Shown: piece by piece, positions 23,424 through 35,143 of the stretch
Position numbering within the stretch: position 1 is the first letter of the stretch
How the letters are laid out: every line of letters begins with the position of its first letter
Assembly (NCBI GenBank): GCA_028274465.1
Contig: CM051457.1
Coordinates: 30,477,313-30,541,312 of the forward strand
Direction of reading: 5' to 3'
From: Plantago ovata
Lineage: Eukaryota; Streptophyta; Magnoliopsida; Lamiales; Plantaginaceae
Length of the DNA stretch: 64,000 nt
The notes under the pieces: model-generated
The model's input: the letters and a program-made list of their open reading frames with translations, nothing else
Databases searched by the model: none
Told to the model about the DNA's origin: nothing
Program-made: the position numbers and the translations under genes

Positions 23424-25199
23424 TTACATGTCAAATTCCAAAGGCAAATCCATCATCCTGAGCCAGCGTCGGTACATGCATTCGGTGATAGATTCCCGAA
23501 ACCTTTTCCAGCCTAAGGTACCTGGAAATCCATGTTCATTAGGCTCTTCATAGTGGGGGATTTCAACCTCAGCCTCGTCATCTGGATATTCATCATCCAG
23601 TTCAGCAACACCCCACTCGTCAATAGGATCAGTAGCATGGATGAGGTTGTGGAGCAGGCAGCATGCAACAATTATTTTCAGTTGTCGATCGCGCCTATAC
23701 CAAGCCAGACCACCCGTACGCAGAATTGCAAATCTCTTCTTCAGTATCCCAAAGGCCCTTCGGCTGGTAGTTGCAGCATGGTTGTGCCTATCATTGAAGT
23801 ACTCTTTTGCCCCCATGTAGCCAGGTTCATCAGGAGCATGACGACAGTTCACCACGCGATATGGGGCCAAGAAACCAGGGATATTTGCAAACTGACAGCT
23901 GGCAAGGTAGTAGGTACCTGAAGTTGGCCAGAAATTTCAAAACTTCAATTATGCTCATTGTCAACACGCAAGTACTGTACTTAACTAACAAATACTCTCA
24001 ACCATTAACAAACTATCGCAGGACATACATAGCTATTGTTACATATAATACTATGACCACAAACAGTACGGAAAGCATGCTACCTAACTTTGTACAACAA
24101 TAATGTAATGGAAATGGTTGGAAAATCATGCAAATTGATAGCAACAAAGAACTAAAACTTCAGCCAAAAGATATTACACAGGGCCACATAATTCATGAAT
24201 GCAGATTAGAATAATATTAGATTGTTTGTGTAGCTGAAGTATTATGTGAGGGCAATAAACAATATCTGAAACCTAAATTTAAAAATCAATTCAAGTTCAT
24301 TCCCCAATAGTCAACTAATTTTTGGGGAGTTTATATTTGCAGACAAAGGACCAATTAACGGCAGAATACAAAGTTCCTCCATTCAGGGCTATTACAATGG
24401 CCAAATAAATTGTAAATTAAAGGTAAAGATCATGAAAATCACCTGGTTCAGGGACAATCGATTCATCTGCCTCCAATGCCTCCTTCAACACACGCATCGG
24501 ACACCTGGAGCCATCAAGGTTAGTGTTCACATAAGTGAACCTCAGATCTTTCCCACAAGCAGCAAGAAGGTAGTCAACCGGACCAAGGCGCATCCCATCA
24601 ACCACACCAACACAACCCTACACATATTGCAAAAAATTGTGTAAGATAAGAACTGGATCATGAATTATGGAATGGGATAAACAGTGTCAATTAATTAGAA
24701 TAGAATTAATAACCTCAAAGTGACACCAGGGATCATCTCTGCAACCACGCGGTACCGGAACAGGACGAGCCAAGAGAACATCTCTCATACTTACCACTGC
24801 ATCAAGCACTTCATTGAATGACTTGATGACGGTGCTTCCAGACCTGAGGAATGCAAACTGCAGAATGCTGTGACTTGCCCCATGTGCCACGATAGCGAGG
24901 AACATATAAACCTTCTCACTCAGATCAATGGAGTTGCTGCTCTTCAACCCCGCGTGCGACTCAAGCAGCATGCACAAGTTATTAAGTTGAGCCCTTGTCA
25001 TGTGGACCATGAGCCTGGTCTGCTGCTCATTGAGGTTCAGTAGACGGTTCATGTAATCTGCCCGACTCCTTGGTATAACAGCCATAGCAATCTTCTTGTG
25101 CAGCTTAGACCTTCTCAGTTTCACATTGTTCTTCTTTCTCCCTGCCTGGGCAAAGTGCCTTGATCTCAACTGAGTAGCACTCCTCGTAGTCACCACCAT
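23424..25199 (-). CDS. HARBI1-like transposase-derived protein, catalytic triad lost
   Basis: Exons 25199-24714, 24617-24443 and 23917-23424 (all GT/AG) give an uninterrupted 384-residue protein, normal length for PIF/Harbinger transposases. Exon sizes and phases match those of the transposase at 29760-31168: both first exons are exactly 486 bp and break after HFE. The N-terminal helical region (LNNLCMLLESHAGL, then EKVYMFLAIVAHG) and the DDE_Tnp_4 fold are recognisable: GCVGVVDGMR, GTYYLASCQFANIPGFLAPYR, KEYFNDRHNHA and RRAFGILKKRFAIL. Of the catalytic acids only Asp169 (VVDG) remains. The second is Ser227 (YLASC for YLvDa) and the third is Arg273 (TSRRAFG for viERaFG). An open frame with lost catalysis is what domesticated proteins such as HARBI1-related HDP1 and ALP1 show. 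An upstream untranslated exon (about 26064-26111) is possible. Confidence 0.8.
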
Positions 25200-28100
25200 A
25201 TTTGTCACAATGGAATCTGAAATTATGTAGAAAGGTTATGATTGGGCTACCCGGCAATAAGCAAGACTAATATTTGTATGAAAAAAAGGAACTGGTGCAA
25301 ACACGCATTATAATTCATGCAACAATTTTCATTGTAAGAGATCCAATAACCACATCTCTACATAACCTATTCAATTAAACATGATATTGACCACATACAC
25401 GAGTAAGCCTGTAGTACATATACGGACGAATCAAAAACTGAGATGAAATTGTAATCGGTGTACAACTGATGCAAGACATTTGTGGTGAACGTGGTATAAA
25501 TCATACTACTCTTACTTATTTTAACTGCATTTAACATGGAAGCAACATGGGCATACTATAAGATACAAATATACGGAACCTTTACTACTAATTCCTACTA
25601 TGTCTAGTACTGTATTCCTGTTGTTTTCATTTTACAACTTCATGCACAAATAATGCTCAATCATTCATCCGAATACATAAGCCCCCTACAAATCCCAATA
25701 ATCCTTGACGAATTTTCATCAATTCACAACATAGATTACAATTTATTATGATTAACCCTAAATCCCCAATTTCAAACCCTAGATTCCAAATCATGAACCC
25801 TAATTGAGTAATCAGAAACTCTGAATCATTATGCAGAAACAGTACAACAAAATTAATAGAACCCCTAAATTAAAATTGTGAAAGCTATAGTACGGGAAAC
25901 CCTAATTCCCAAATTGGAAACCATATATCCCAAATTGGGAACCATAATTCCACAGCCATAAATTTATATTGCCTGGGTGTACTAAATGTTGTAAAAATTG
26001 AAACAAAATGAAAATATGGACAGCACATTAAATGAGATGAAACAAACCTTCAAGCAGCGGCGTGTAAAATTCCGGTGCGGCCAAGTCGGGATCTGCATAA
26101 ACAAGTAAGAAGTTTGTCAACGAACAATTTGGTGTCAAATCTTCAACAAGGAAAAAAGAAGAATAGGAGGAAGAATCACCCGTATCACCGTAGATTCGCC
26201 GGCGAGCCACGGCTGTTTCTTTTGGATGGGAATTCTGGGGACAGTGGTGATTAATGATGCCATGAGTGAGGGAAATGTATTTATACCAAGGTAGTAGGGT
26301 TTGGGGACAAAAACGGGTTTACATAAATGTGTCCTAATTTTGAGCTGAAATCGTGCAGCTGAAAAACGATTTATAGGAAATTGGGGGCATATAATTAAGT
26401 GACATTAGATTAATTCACTATTACCCATACTTAATCATATTACCAAGCTCATTAATGAAAGATCTTGTAGAATTAACATAGCCTTTCAATAATTTAATGG
26501 TATTGATAATATATTTATTCATAATTACGGCTACGAGTTTACTATTACTCGTATTATTAAACATATAATAGCGGTGTACGAGATATGCAAACTTGTATTA
26601 CTTTAAATAAAGCCGGTATTATTCAATGCCGTTCTTTTTTAATTTTGTACAAAAAATTTTAATAACACACCGCAAATCAGTACAATAGAATCACATGAAA
26701 AAATATTGTAATATTATGTTAACAAATACGGGCAATTATATTTCCAAATTTGAAAATATTCAGGTAAATAATCATGCTTGATGTAGTTGTATTTTGAGGT
26801 AAATTATCAACTAAATATTACATTACGGAGTTCATAATCAGATCGCGGGAATCGTATACGTTCCACAATCCATTGTGGAGTACATAAAAGATCATATACC
26901 TAACCTTGCCATTACCGTAACCTCACTATATCTAAACCGTAATGGCTCGGGCAGTACCTGTAGTCACAGCACAAGTACGTATCATGCTCATTGGTGAATT
27001 CACTTTCTAATGTTTGGAGCAAGTTAGTTCATCCGTGTTTAGTATAATGAACTTACAAAACGTATTAATACAAAAATTTAATGGTTTGCATTGGTTTATA
27101 CACATAACCGTTTCAATAAAACCTATCCCCTAAATCCTGTATGCGAACAACCACTTACCTAAACCACGAACTCTTGATTGTAAACACTAAACCCAAGCTT
27201 GTGACTACACTAATTATGCTTAGCATGGATTACACTAAATATCCAAGAAACAATGGTTTTATTAATCAAGTTATTGTAAAATAATAAATTTACTACCCCG
27301 TTGAAAAATGTATAGTTTCCTCGTTCGTTGAAGTGTTATAGTACACAAGAAGATTAACCTTTACCGAAGCGAGGTTAAACCTAACCCAAGATAGGATACG
27401 CTCAGGTGTGAGCCCAATATCGAATCGTGAAACCACATTATGACTAATAACACGATCCGTGTTAAGTTTTCGAGTACGAGCTTCATTGTAACCCTTAACC
27501 CTAAACCCTAAGCCCTATACCCCAACCCTAAACCCTAAACCCTACACACCAACCCTAAACCCTAAACCCTAAACCCAACACACAAACTATTAAACCCCGT
27601 ATACCATAAATTATGTCCTTCAACGAAAAAATGTAAAATTATAAAACTTTGTCAGATCGTGAAATGCCGGGCAAATCTAATATCCCATCGGTTTGGCCCA
27701 ACGGAATTATAATTGTAAGCCCTAGGCTTCAATTCACAAGACAGTATGAATCTTAAATTTAGCATTGAAACAATTCTTTCCGCCACTCATTTTCACCGAA
27801 AGGGAACATGATAAAATGGGAGGAAGTACTTCATACTGGAGAGATCATAACCACTTCATATCTTCAGTATAGGACACAATATTCTAGTCCAATCTCTCCC
27901 AGTAATGCAATCAAATTTAAATTGAACAAGTGGTATTGTAGTCAACATTCCAATAAACAGGGGAAAAAAAGCAATCACCATGAACGAAAATTAAACATGC
28001 ACATTAAAACAGCAGAAATGACTTCAATGATCATCAAATGATCCAACCAAACCTCAAATGCAACCAATGTCATGTCTCAATACTTTACATAATACCCAGA

Positions 28101-28287
28101 CAACAAAAGCCTTGCATCAGGGGGGGGGGGGGGGCGGTTGCGCAAAACAAGTCAGGAAAACACCAAAAAAAGCAGCAGGGTAAAAGTTGTAATCGCAGTC
28201 TCGAACGATAGATAACTTAAGACACATAGTATCTATACACACAGTCTGCTGCTGAATACCCCGCCCCCCATGCACTCATCTGCCGGT
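25200..28287. other. long non-coding stretch inside the element
   Basis: 25200-26280 is the upstream side of the dead transposase-like gene. It contains GT/AG-bounded segments that could be untranslated exons, and several CCCTAA-containing leader-like motifs. 26290-27480 is AT-rich without features. 27489-27576 is a telomere-like repeat (separate entry). 28121-28134 is a run of G. No gene is supported; the frame at 27808-28041 looks fortuitous. Confidence 0.4.
27489..27576. repeat. interstitial telomere-like repeat (CCCTAAA)n
   Basis: About eleven whole or degenerate copies of the plant telomere unit CCCTAAA are arranged head to tail. They are interrupted by CCCTATACCCCAA and CCTACACACCAA. 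Such short interstitial arrays mark repaired breaks or serve as telobox-type motifs in plant promoters. Confidence 0.85.
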
Positions 28288-31200
28288 CTAAGGAGTGCCT
28301 AGGTTTGCTCCCCAAATCTCACCGCATGTCTGCACCTCGTTCATCACCCACTCTTCCATTTCAGAATATTCCATAGCATTGAACTTATCAAGCAACTCAT
28401 CATCAGCCAAGAGCTTCTTACTCATGCAATACCTAGCGCGTGGTGGTAGCGCGTAGAAGCTGTCCATGTGACTCCTCATTACCTGGACCTTCTCAGCCTT
28501 AGACATGGGTCCTGCTGCGTTCGAAACAATTATGGGGCCCTTCATGGATTGAACTGCTTCCTTTAGGATATTACCCAAACCATTCATCATGTTAAAGAAC
28601 GGGGAGCTGTCATTGTTACCACGATGACCGAGCTTTCCCCTCTTTGCACGCTTGATGTTCCTGTTTGATTCAACCTCATCGGGAATAGGGCGTTTCTGCC
28701 CCGAGCTAGGACCACCACTTCCTTCAGCATTTAGTGATTCTTCACCAGTTTCACCATTACCCTCCATTTCATCACTGAAATACTCGTCATCACTTACAAG
28801 CAGCTTATCTCGCTCTTCTTCATAGCCCCTAGCACCTTCCCCACGCGCACGTTCTGTGCCGTAGATCTCACACCAGTCCTCAAAGAAAACAAATCTCTCT
28901 CGTTTGATCTTGTTCAACACCTTATGCTTCTGCACCATATATACGAAATAAAAGTTCGGCCATTAAAGCTAGCACTTAATAACATACCGGTAAGATAAAA
29001 ACATCACACAGAACTTGTAAGAGGCTATACAACTATTACCTGGCAAGCAGCACGCCATATCTCATCACTACATGAAAACTCCTTCTTGATATCGCACCAT
29101 CCCATACCAGACTTCTCACTCAATTCAAGAACAGCCTTGTGCTTGTCACGCATGCTCCTCACACGGTTCTTTATGTGTGGTTTAATCCTCAGATCAGTGT
29201 TAGGGAAATGCTTCCTCATGTGCACCTGCAAGTACTGGAAACCTCCAGGCTTGAAACCTTGTGGGGATTTCAGGCCAGCTAGCTTTGCTTTCTTCATGCC
29301 CTCGATTAGCACTTTTTCCTCCTCGTGGGACCATGCCCTGTAACTTCCACCAGCTGCCCCTTTCTGAGTCGACTCATTCACCTCTTCAGTAGCAAGTCCA
29401 CTCTGGGGAAAGCTCCCAAGACTTTCTACATTCTGGTTACATAACAACAAACATCATCAAACTCTAAAATAATAGTAAAATAGGTGATGAAGTACAACAA
29501 CAGAGTGATTGGTGTGCAAGATTTATCAAAGGTAAGATCAGCTCCAATGATCCAAGTTAACTAAATACATAGAATAGCAAAGCACACTAGTAATATAGCC
29601 ATTCAAAGGTTAACTTGACAATACTCAACAATATCATCCAGACAAACACAACATTAAATTAGATAGAAAGTCTGATCTGCCTTAACACTAAAATGCACTT
29701 CAAACATCCCTCATATAATAAATTTCAAGTCTATGAGGCCATGGTGAAAACAACAATCTTCATCGACGATTGTTTCTCTCAGCGCGCCAGTTAACAAACA
29801 TTGTATGGGCCATATTCTGTCTCTTTTCCTTCCAAGCCGCATTAGCCTCACCACCATGTGGTTGAGGCTCATCATCATCCTCAGGAGGAAAATCATCTGG
29901 CAAATCGCCGCCTAAATCATCTACTTGGTCAGCTTCATCAGCTAACAGATCGTCTTTGCTCACATTACGAAGGAAGTTGTGTATTAGTGTGCATGCCAAA
30001 ATAATATCGTTCTGAGTTTTCAAGGGGTAGAACGAGGGAGACCGAAGGATCCCGAATCGTTTCTTCAAAAGACCAAAGGTCCGCTCAATGATGTTTCGGG
30101 CTGACGAATGTTTAAGATTGAAATATTCTTTATGGTTCTGAGGGGCAAGTCCACCTTGACCCCACTCTTGGAGATGGTAACGAGTGCTCCGGAAAGGTGC
30201 AAGGAAACCAGGGGCGTTCGCATACGCGGCATCAACTAGGTAATAGGAGCCTACAAACAACAACCAAACATTACAATTGTATCTAATGAAATAACATCTT
30301 CTCTATTTTTCTGTCAATAATAAAGAAGATCTTCAGTACTTCACACAAACCTGCTGGTACTCTAAACCCATTTTCCCTCTCTAGAGCATCGCCTAGAACC
30401 CTCGCGTCTGCAGCAGAACCCTCCCAACCCGTTAGAACATAAACGAACTTCATCTCACGGTCACAAACCCCCAAAACATTCACTGCCACTTGCCCTTTTC
30501 GGTTGCGATACATGGCCTGCTGAGCTATTGGAACTTCGACCTTTATGTAAGTTCCATCCAATGCTCCAAGACACCCCTAACAAAAAACAAAAAACAAACA
30601 TGATTACAACAGTACAACTTCCCAATGAACAATCATCTGCCTAACCTTCACATAATATGAAACTATATGCTTTTTTTTTTACCTCAAAATGCATCCACGG
30701 GTCATCAGTGCAATCAGCACTCACAGGTTCAGGCCGGGAAACAAGAATGTCGTGGCACCTTAGGACAGATCTCAGAACATGATGGAAGGAACGACTGATG
30801 GTGTGGCCAGATCGACGAAATGCAAATTGAATTACTCTATTTTTGAAGTGGTGTCCTAAAATGACCAAGAAACATGCTACTTTTTCCTCAACAGTGACAT
30901 AAGTACTTGCCTTCAGACCACCCTCCTTCACTAGAAGATCACAGAACTGGCGAAAAGCGGACCTATCCATTCTAAGCAAGTTTTTTGTATTCGTATCACT
31001 TTTTTCAGTTAGCCTCTTAATGTACCTAAGCTGACAACTTCTTTTACGAATTAGGCTATACTTAATTGGCAATCTGCGCTTACGGGAAAGGCGGCGAATT
31101 CTTTCGTTTCGATAATACCACATCATAAGTGTCAACATGACAACAGTTACAAGAACAATTAGCCTCATTACCAACCTCCGGCGTACAATCTTGACAAAAA

Positions 31201-31689
31201 ATACCGTTGAATTAAGTCAGATATATGATCTACTTACTTTCACTACTACATAACTTATCAACACAGAGATGCATATGTACAGATCTGATGGAAACAAACA
31301 ATGCTACTTCAGATCTGGAAAACAACAACAAGGCAGAATGTATAGAACTTCAAACAACAACAGACATAAATTACCACACTCTTAGGACTTCAATCCACAA
31401 CAGTTTAAACATCAAAAGTTTGTCCAAAAAACTCTGCTCTAAAAAACCAACCAGTTACAACCAGGCAAAGGCATGAAGAATGCAATTACACTGTTAAAAC
31501 CATTGTACCACTACACCAAAAAAATTAGAGACAAAATTCACATTGACAACTACTCAAGTTTCACTCCACAGATTAGCAGATACCCTTCTTCCATTCACCA
31601 TTTTCCACTAAAAACACAGATTTCGTCATAACCTAACAACAAACAATAGGATAGTGGGAATGGCTTACAGCATTTATCTCCGAATCCAT
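28288..31689 (-). CDS. Harbinger ORF1: Myb/SANT-like DNA-binding protein
   Basis: The firm exons are 29432-29040 and 28929-28288. They join in frame (CAG|AAG) and encode a typical PIF/Harbinger ORF1 product. It has a Myb/SANT-like domain (YRAWSHEEEKVLIEGMKKA, GFKPGGFQYLQVHM, IKPHIKNRVRSMRDKHKAV, GMGWCDIKKEF, EIWRAACQ) and the FFEDWCEIYG extension. An acidic linker, a basic nuclear-type segment (NIKRAKRGKLGHRG) and a helical C-terminus follow. The exon at 29432 starts after a clear acceptor and lacks an ATG. The best start is a seven-codon exon at 31689-31669 (ATG...GCT|GTAAGC), which joins in phase and gives 351 residues in total. In that model the transposase gene lies inside intron 1. ORF1 proteins bind the transposon ends and carry the transposase into the nucleus. 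The first exon is inference. Confidence 0.75.
29760..31168 (-). CDS. PIF/Harbinger transposase with intact DDE triad
   Basis: Exons 31168-30683, 30576-30351 and 30250-29760 (GT/AG) encode 400 residues. The ATG at 31168 is the first in frame after an upstream TGA. The N-terminus is hydrophobic, then basic (YYRNERIRRLSRKRR). Next come a helix-turn-helix-like region (MDRSAFRQFCDLL, EEKVACFLVILGHH, RRSGHTISRSFHHVL) and the DDE_Tnp_4 nuclease fold. Catalytic residues: Asp169 in GALDGTYI, Asp244 in YYLVDAAYANAPGFLAPFR, and Glu293 in NIIERTFGLLKKRF, with 48 residues between the last two. Together with ORF1 it forms the normal two-protein machinery of the family and could in principle act on the TGGGGTGTTTGGTT ends. 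The frame is undamaged, so the element may be young. Confidence 0.9.
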
Positions 31690-32211
31690 GGCTGACAAAG
31701 CTCAGAAAAGCTCCAGAGAAAGCTCAAACCTAACCTGCCGAACAGAAGCAAAATTCTCTCAGAATACCCAACCATTTTAGAAATCGAAAAGAGAGAATTG
31801 TAGAGGGAAGAATGGCGCCTGAGATCCCAAATTTTCCGGCGATTTTACCTTCTATCCACAGAGAAATCGAATTTGGCGGCTGAGCTCGAAAAACTGTGAC
31901 CTAGAAGTGAGCAATGGGAATGGCGGGGAAAATATATACACGGGAGAATTAAATTTGCATTTCCCATTTTCTTTTTCCAGTGGCAAAATCGTTATTGTTG
32001 GGCTGATTTTATGTACACTTGACTGTGTACATTTTTCATACATGGGGTACCCATGTATGAAAAAAGGGTGTGTTTTGGGGCTCCAAAACACACGGTTCAA
32101 TTTTTCCGGCCCAACCGGTCTACCCAGATTACACTTCCTTAAATTGACAACCAAACAATATGTGTAGGAAAAACGGTGTGTTTTGGGTGCAGTTTGACCG
32201 CAAATACACCC
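31690..32211. promoter_or_regulatory. right subterminal region and probable promoter of the Harbinger genes
   Basis: This lies between the ORF1 first exon and the right terminus. It holds a leader-like stretch (31690-31870) and then a TATA-like AAAATATATACA near 31930, which on the minus strand is upstream of the ORF1 start. From 32020 on are subterminal motifs (GTGTGTTTTGGGG, CCAAAACACAC, AACCAAAC) likely to be bound by the element's own proteins. Confidence 0.4.
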
Positions 32212-32228
32212 AACCAAACACCCCATTA
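32212..32228 (-). repeat. right 14-bp terminal inverted repeat and target duplication (TTA)
   Basis: AACCAAACACCCCA at 32212-32225 is the exact reverse complement of the left terminus and is followed by TTA at 32226-32228. Inward of it lie further related motifs: CAACCAAACAATATG near 32150 and the hairpin-like GTGTGTTTTGGGGCTCCAAAACACAC near 32070. Confidence 0.7.
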
Positions 32229-35143
32229 ATGTGAGGGCACTCACAATCCATATTATCCATAATCATTATTCATAATAGATCTCTATTATTAATTCGTTAT
32301 TTTTTACTGCTTGATGTTATGTTATGAAAGTTACTCCTACATTGACAAAATGAAATGACAAGGTTACTCATTTTTAATTTTTAATGTGACGATAACACCT
32401 AATTTTTTAATTTGCTTCAATTTGTTCCCCATCTTCACTTAACCCTCGCAGAAAAAACTGAGCCTAGACGAGAGAACAAGAGCAGAATCAATTAATCAAT
32501 CTTGGGGAGGCGAAAGTTGGAATTGAAGCTGAGTATAATCAGTGTTCATGAATCATGGTGATCAATTCCCCCTGTTAATTATAGATCGGTATGATTGAAA
32601 AACTTAATCTAATTTCGTTCTGTTTGAGGTGTTTCGTGTCTATAATTTACTCGTGTTAGTTTGATTGTAGCTTAATTCGTATTGAATTGTTCAGTATCTA
32701 TGTGCTTGTATAGCTGTGAGCCTGTGAAGCATTTGCACTTGTATATCGTCTGTAGAAATTTCAATATATACTGATGATCAGATCATATAGTCAAGGCAAT
32801 CTGCAGTCTGTGTAACTTTTTTGATTTATCATAATTTAGAACTTTAGAATATCACAATTAGTCTGTGTGGCTTCGATTTGTTGTCTTTATCATGTATGTT
32901 GTGTCAAACTTCAAATGTCATTAGATTACTGAACTTCTAGCTCCTCAAATGTTTGTTGACATTAAGTATACTTTAGCGCTTCGTTGGAACTATTAACTCG
33001 ATCTGTTATAAGCCACTGCCTTGATTCTGCAAGTTGATAATAATAGTTTGCTGAATCACCCTTTTATTGAAAGTTCACTTACTATGTTTATGTTTGTATG
33101 TGGAGAATATTGAAGGGAAAATTTTGTTTAAATCTGCAGGGCCAACTGGAAACTCTACACTGGTAATCAAGATACTTGCCCTTAAGTTTTCTCACGTTTT
33201 CCATTACCTGAGATTTGGTAGAAGTGATGCAAATTTGAGTTAGGAAATGATGAAAATGCATCCTTCTTAGTCTTGAGGCCAAGACTAATTTCAATCTAAG
33301 TTCCGACATGGATATTTCTTTTTCTCTTTTGCTTTAGCCTGATTGAATATCAGTGTTACTAAATCTCAGTTAATTGAAAAGATTAGGAACTGAAGGTTAA
33401 CTATCTTAAAAGTGCCAAGAATAGTATCAATTTTCCTAATGAACATGCCAAAACACTTGGTCGAATTATCAAAACAAGCATGGGCGACTCGGAATTGAAA
33501 AGTTGTTGCAGCTGTGGAGGAGTATGTTAAAGATACATTGGTGATCCATAGGTGATCGAATATGGATCAGCTATTTTTCTGGGATGGAAAGACTCTCTTG
33601 CTTTGGTGTATGATTTCACGAAGCTCATGCTGATGGATGAGAATTAACAGTAGAAACACTCTGTAGACACTTGTTGGAGATGAAGCTCGCTAGAAGATTT
33701 GCTGAGAGAGATCAAACACATGTTGAGCCACTTTTTTTTTTGACTAAGTATAACTACTATCGTGCCCATTATGCACTCCTTTGGTACTGCTGCTATGGAC
33801 GGAGACGCCTTGCTTTACTAGAAAGGTTGCTAGCCAATGCTACGTATTGCTTCGGCTTCCTGTCAACAACATAGTCTGATGTTGGGACCAACTTGTGAAA
33901 CAACCTAGAACCAAGCTTTGAATTTTGGTCTATACATGAAAGTTGCTTCCAAATAATCGGGTATCCACCAAATTGGTGGAAAGGTGGTCCATGGTCCGGA
34001 CTGCTGTTGAGATTTTGGGCGAGATAGAGAATGAAATGGACCATGGTGCTGCCTCTGATTGTCACTTTACTACCTACTGCTGTTGTAAATAATGGTGGTA
34101 AAAATGGGCCACTGTGGGTTTTTTTTTTTGGTAACGGCAAACCTAACTACCCTACTCCTACACTACTCCTTTACCACCGTATAACTCCAAATAGGCCGTT
34201 GTGGTGTTGTCTTAAAGGGTCCAATGCCACTCGATCATGGCGAACTGCATCACTAGCTGTGAATCCTGTATTTCATTAGCGCACGAAGCATGATGAAATG
34301 GATTGTGAGTTTGTGCAGGAACGAGTTGAGAGTGGTGATGACATGCCATGTGCCATTTCTTCACTTCTTCAAGTGGCTGATAGTTGGGTTGGCCTGCAAG
34401 CTTCTCCAACTTGAGGTTTGTATTCTTATGGTTTTGTAATGTATTGGAACTCTTGTTCATAGTTCATACTAGTGCAAATATATCCTCTCCTATGTATGAT
34501 TTTGCCTTTCTTCTGTGTACATTTCTCCACAGATTTGTTTAAATCTCTTGCTTGCTGTAGCAGTTAGGATTCTCACACACTGTACCTAATAATTCCTTAC
34601 TGGTGAATGAAATATAATTATGTGGCACATGTATCTTTTCTTATAGTTTAAAATTCCGTAATCTGTTCTCCTGGTAAGATAACATGCTACTCTTGAATTA
34701 CTAAAAGCTGTGTGAAAGTTGGGAGTTGTAGCATTTGATTTGAGATGTACAGTAATTGATTTAATGACTAGTAAGTCGGTTCGTATTGAACTGTTTGTGT
34801 ATATGTTCTATACATGCACTTGATTTGAGATATTAACCAGATAATAGTCAAGGCAATCTGCAGTCTGAACTAACTTCTGATTATTTTACTTGGTTTAGTC
34901 TGTGATACATATTGTGCTAAAATCTCCAACTGGAGTTCAATTAACACGAAAAAATTGAAACTTGAAAAAACTTCTTATCAATAAACAAAATATTTCCTAC
35001 CCATTCACTAGAGTCACTACTATTGACAGTCTGTTACTGTCAATCACTGGAAGACTATCTCTTCCCTGAGTCTACAAGTTCATAACTATAGTTTCCAAAC
35101 CTCAACCTTTCCTGTTATTCTTCCTTTGGATGTTTAGAGTACA
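32229..35143. other. no intact gene; possible decayed gene remnants
   Basis: 2.9 kb with stops in all frames. 33141-33165 reads GPTGNSTL between an acceptor-like and a donor-like site, reminiscent of a nucleotide-binding loop exon. 33460-33700 has coding-like pieces with stops. Nothing is coherent enough to call. 34100-34200 contains a T-rich tract and a low-complexity C/T/A segment. Confidence 0.35.

Larger units (their letters stand above)
12387..32225. mobile_element. candidate giant PIF/Harbinger-type DNA transposon (19.8 kb)
   Basis: The left end reads TTA|TGGGGTGTTTGGTT and the right end reads AACCAAACACCCCA|TTA. That is a perfect 14-bp terminal inverted repeat flanked by the 3-bp TTA duplication characteristic of PIF/Harbinger. 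Subterminal DNA at both ends repeats TTTGGTT-type motifs, and the 13-mer TGTGTTTTGGGTG occurs near both ends (12525-12537 and 32177-32189). Inside are a Harbinger ORF1 (Myb/SANT), a DDE transposase with an intact triad, and a second transposase-like gene with two triad positions lost. There are also at least four Myb/SANT-like paralogs, a PB1-like gene and a GRF zinc-finger gene. Canonical elements are about 4-6 kb, so this is 3-4 times larger. I found no other copy of the terminus in between. Alternatives: two family members that each lost one end, or a normal element whose interior collected host genes. Confidence 0.55.

Noticed and set aside
26028-26210. Possible N-terminal coding exon of the transposase-like gene
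   Set aside because: It has no ATG in the useful frame. The ATG at 25199 in the next exon gives a protein and exon size matching the sister transposase, so an untranslated exon is more likely.
17840-28134. Runs of 14 G at 17840-17853 and 28121-28134, as possible borders of a composite element
   Set aside because: No terminal repeat or target duplication is associated with either run; they are ordinary mononucleotide repeats.
30351-30576. Second conserved Asp in the GSAADARVL region as the catalytic residue
   Set aside because: In the Harbinger family the catalytic second Asp is in the YLvDaxY motif of the next exon. The GSAxD residue is conserved but is not the triad member.
31508-31535. 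CACTACACCAAAAAAATTAGAGAC, resembling a CACTA terminus
   Set aside because: Only the first six bases match the conserved end. No subterminal array follows and it lies in the promoter side of the Harbinger genes.
33141-33165. GPTGNSTL between splice-like sites, resembling an ABC-transporter P-loop exon
   Set aside because: It lacks the Lys of the Walker A motif, and no neighbouring exon of such a gene could be found on either side.
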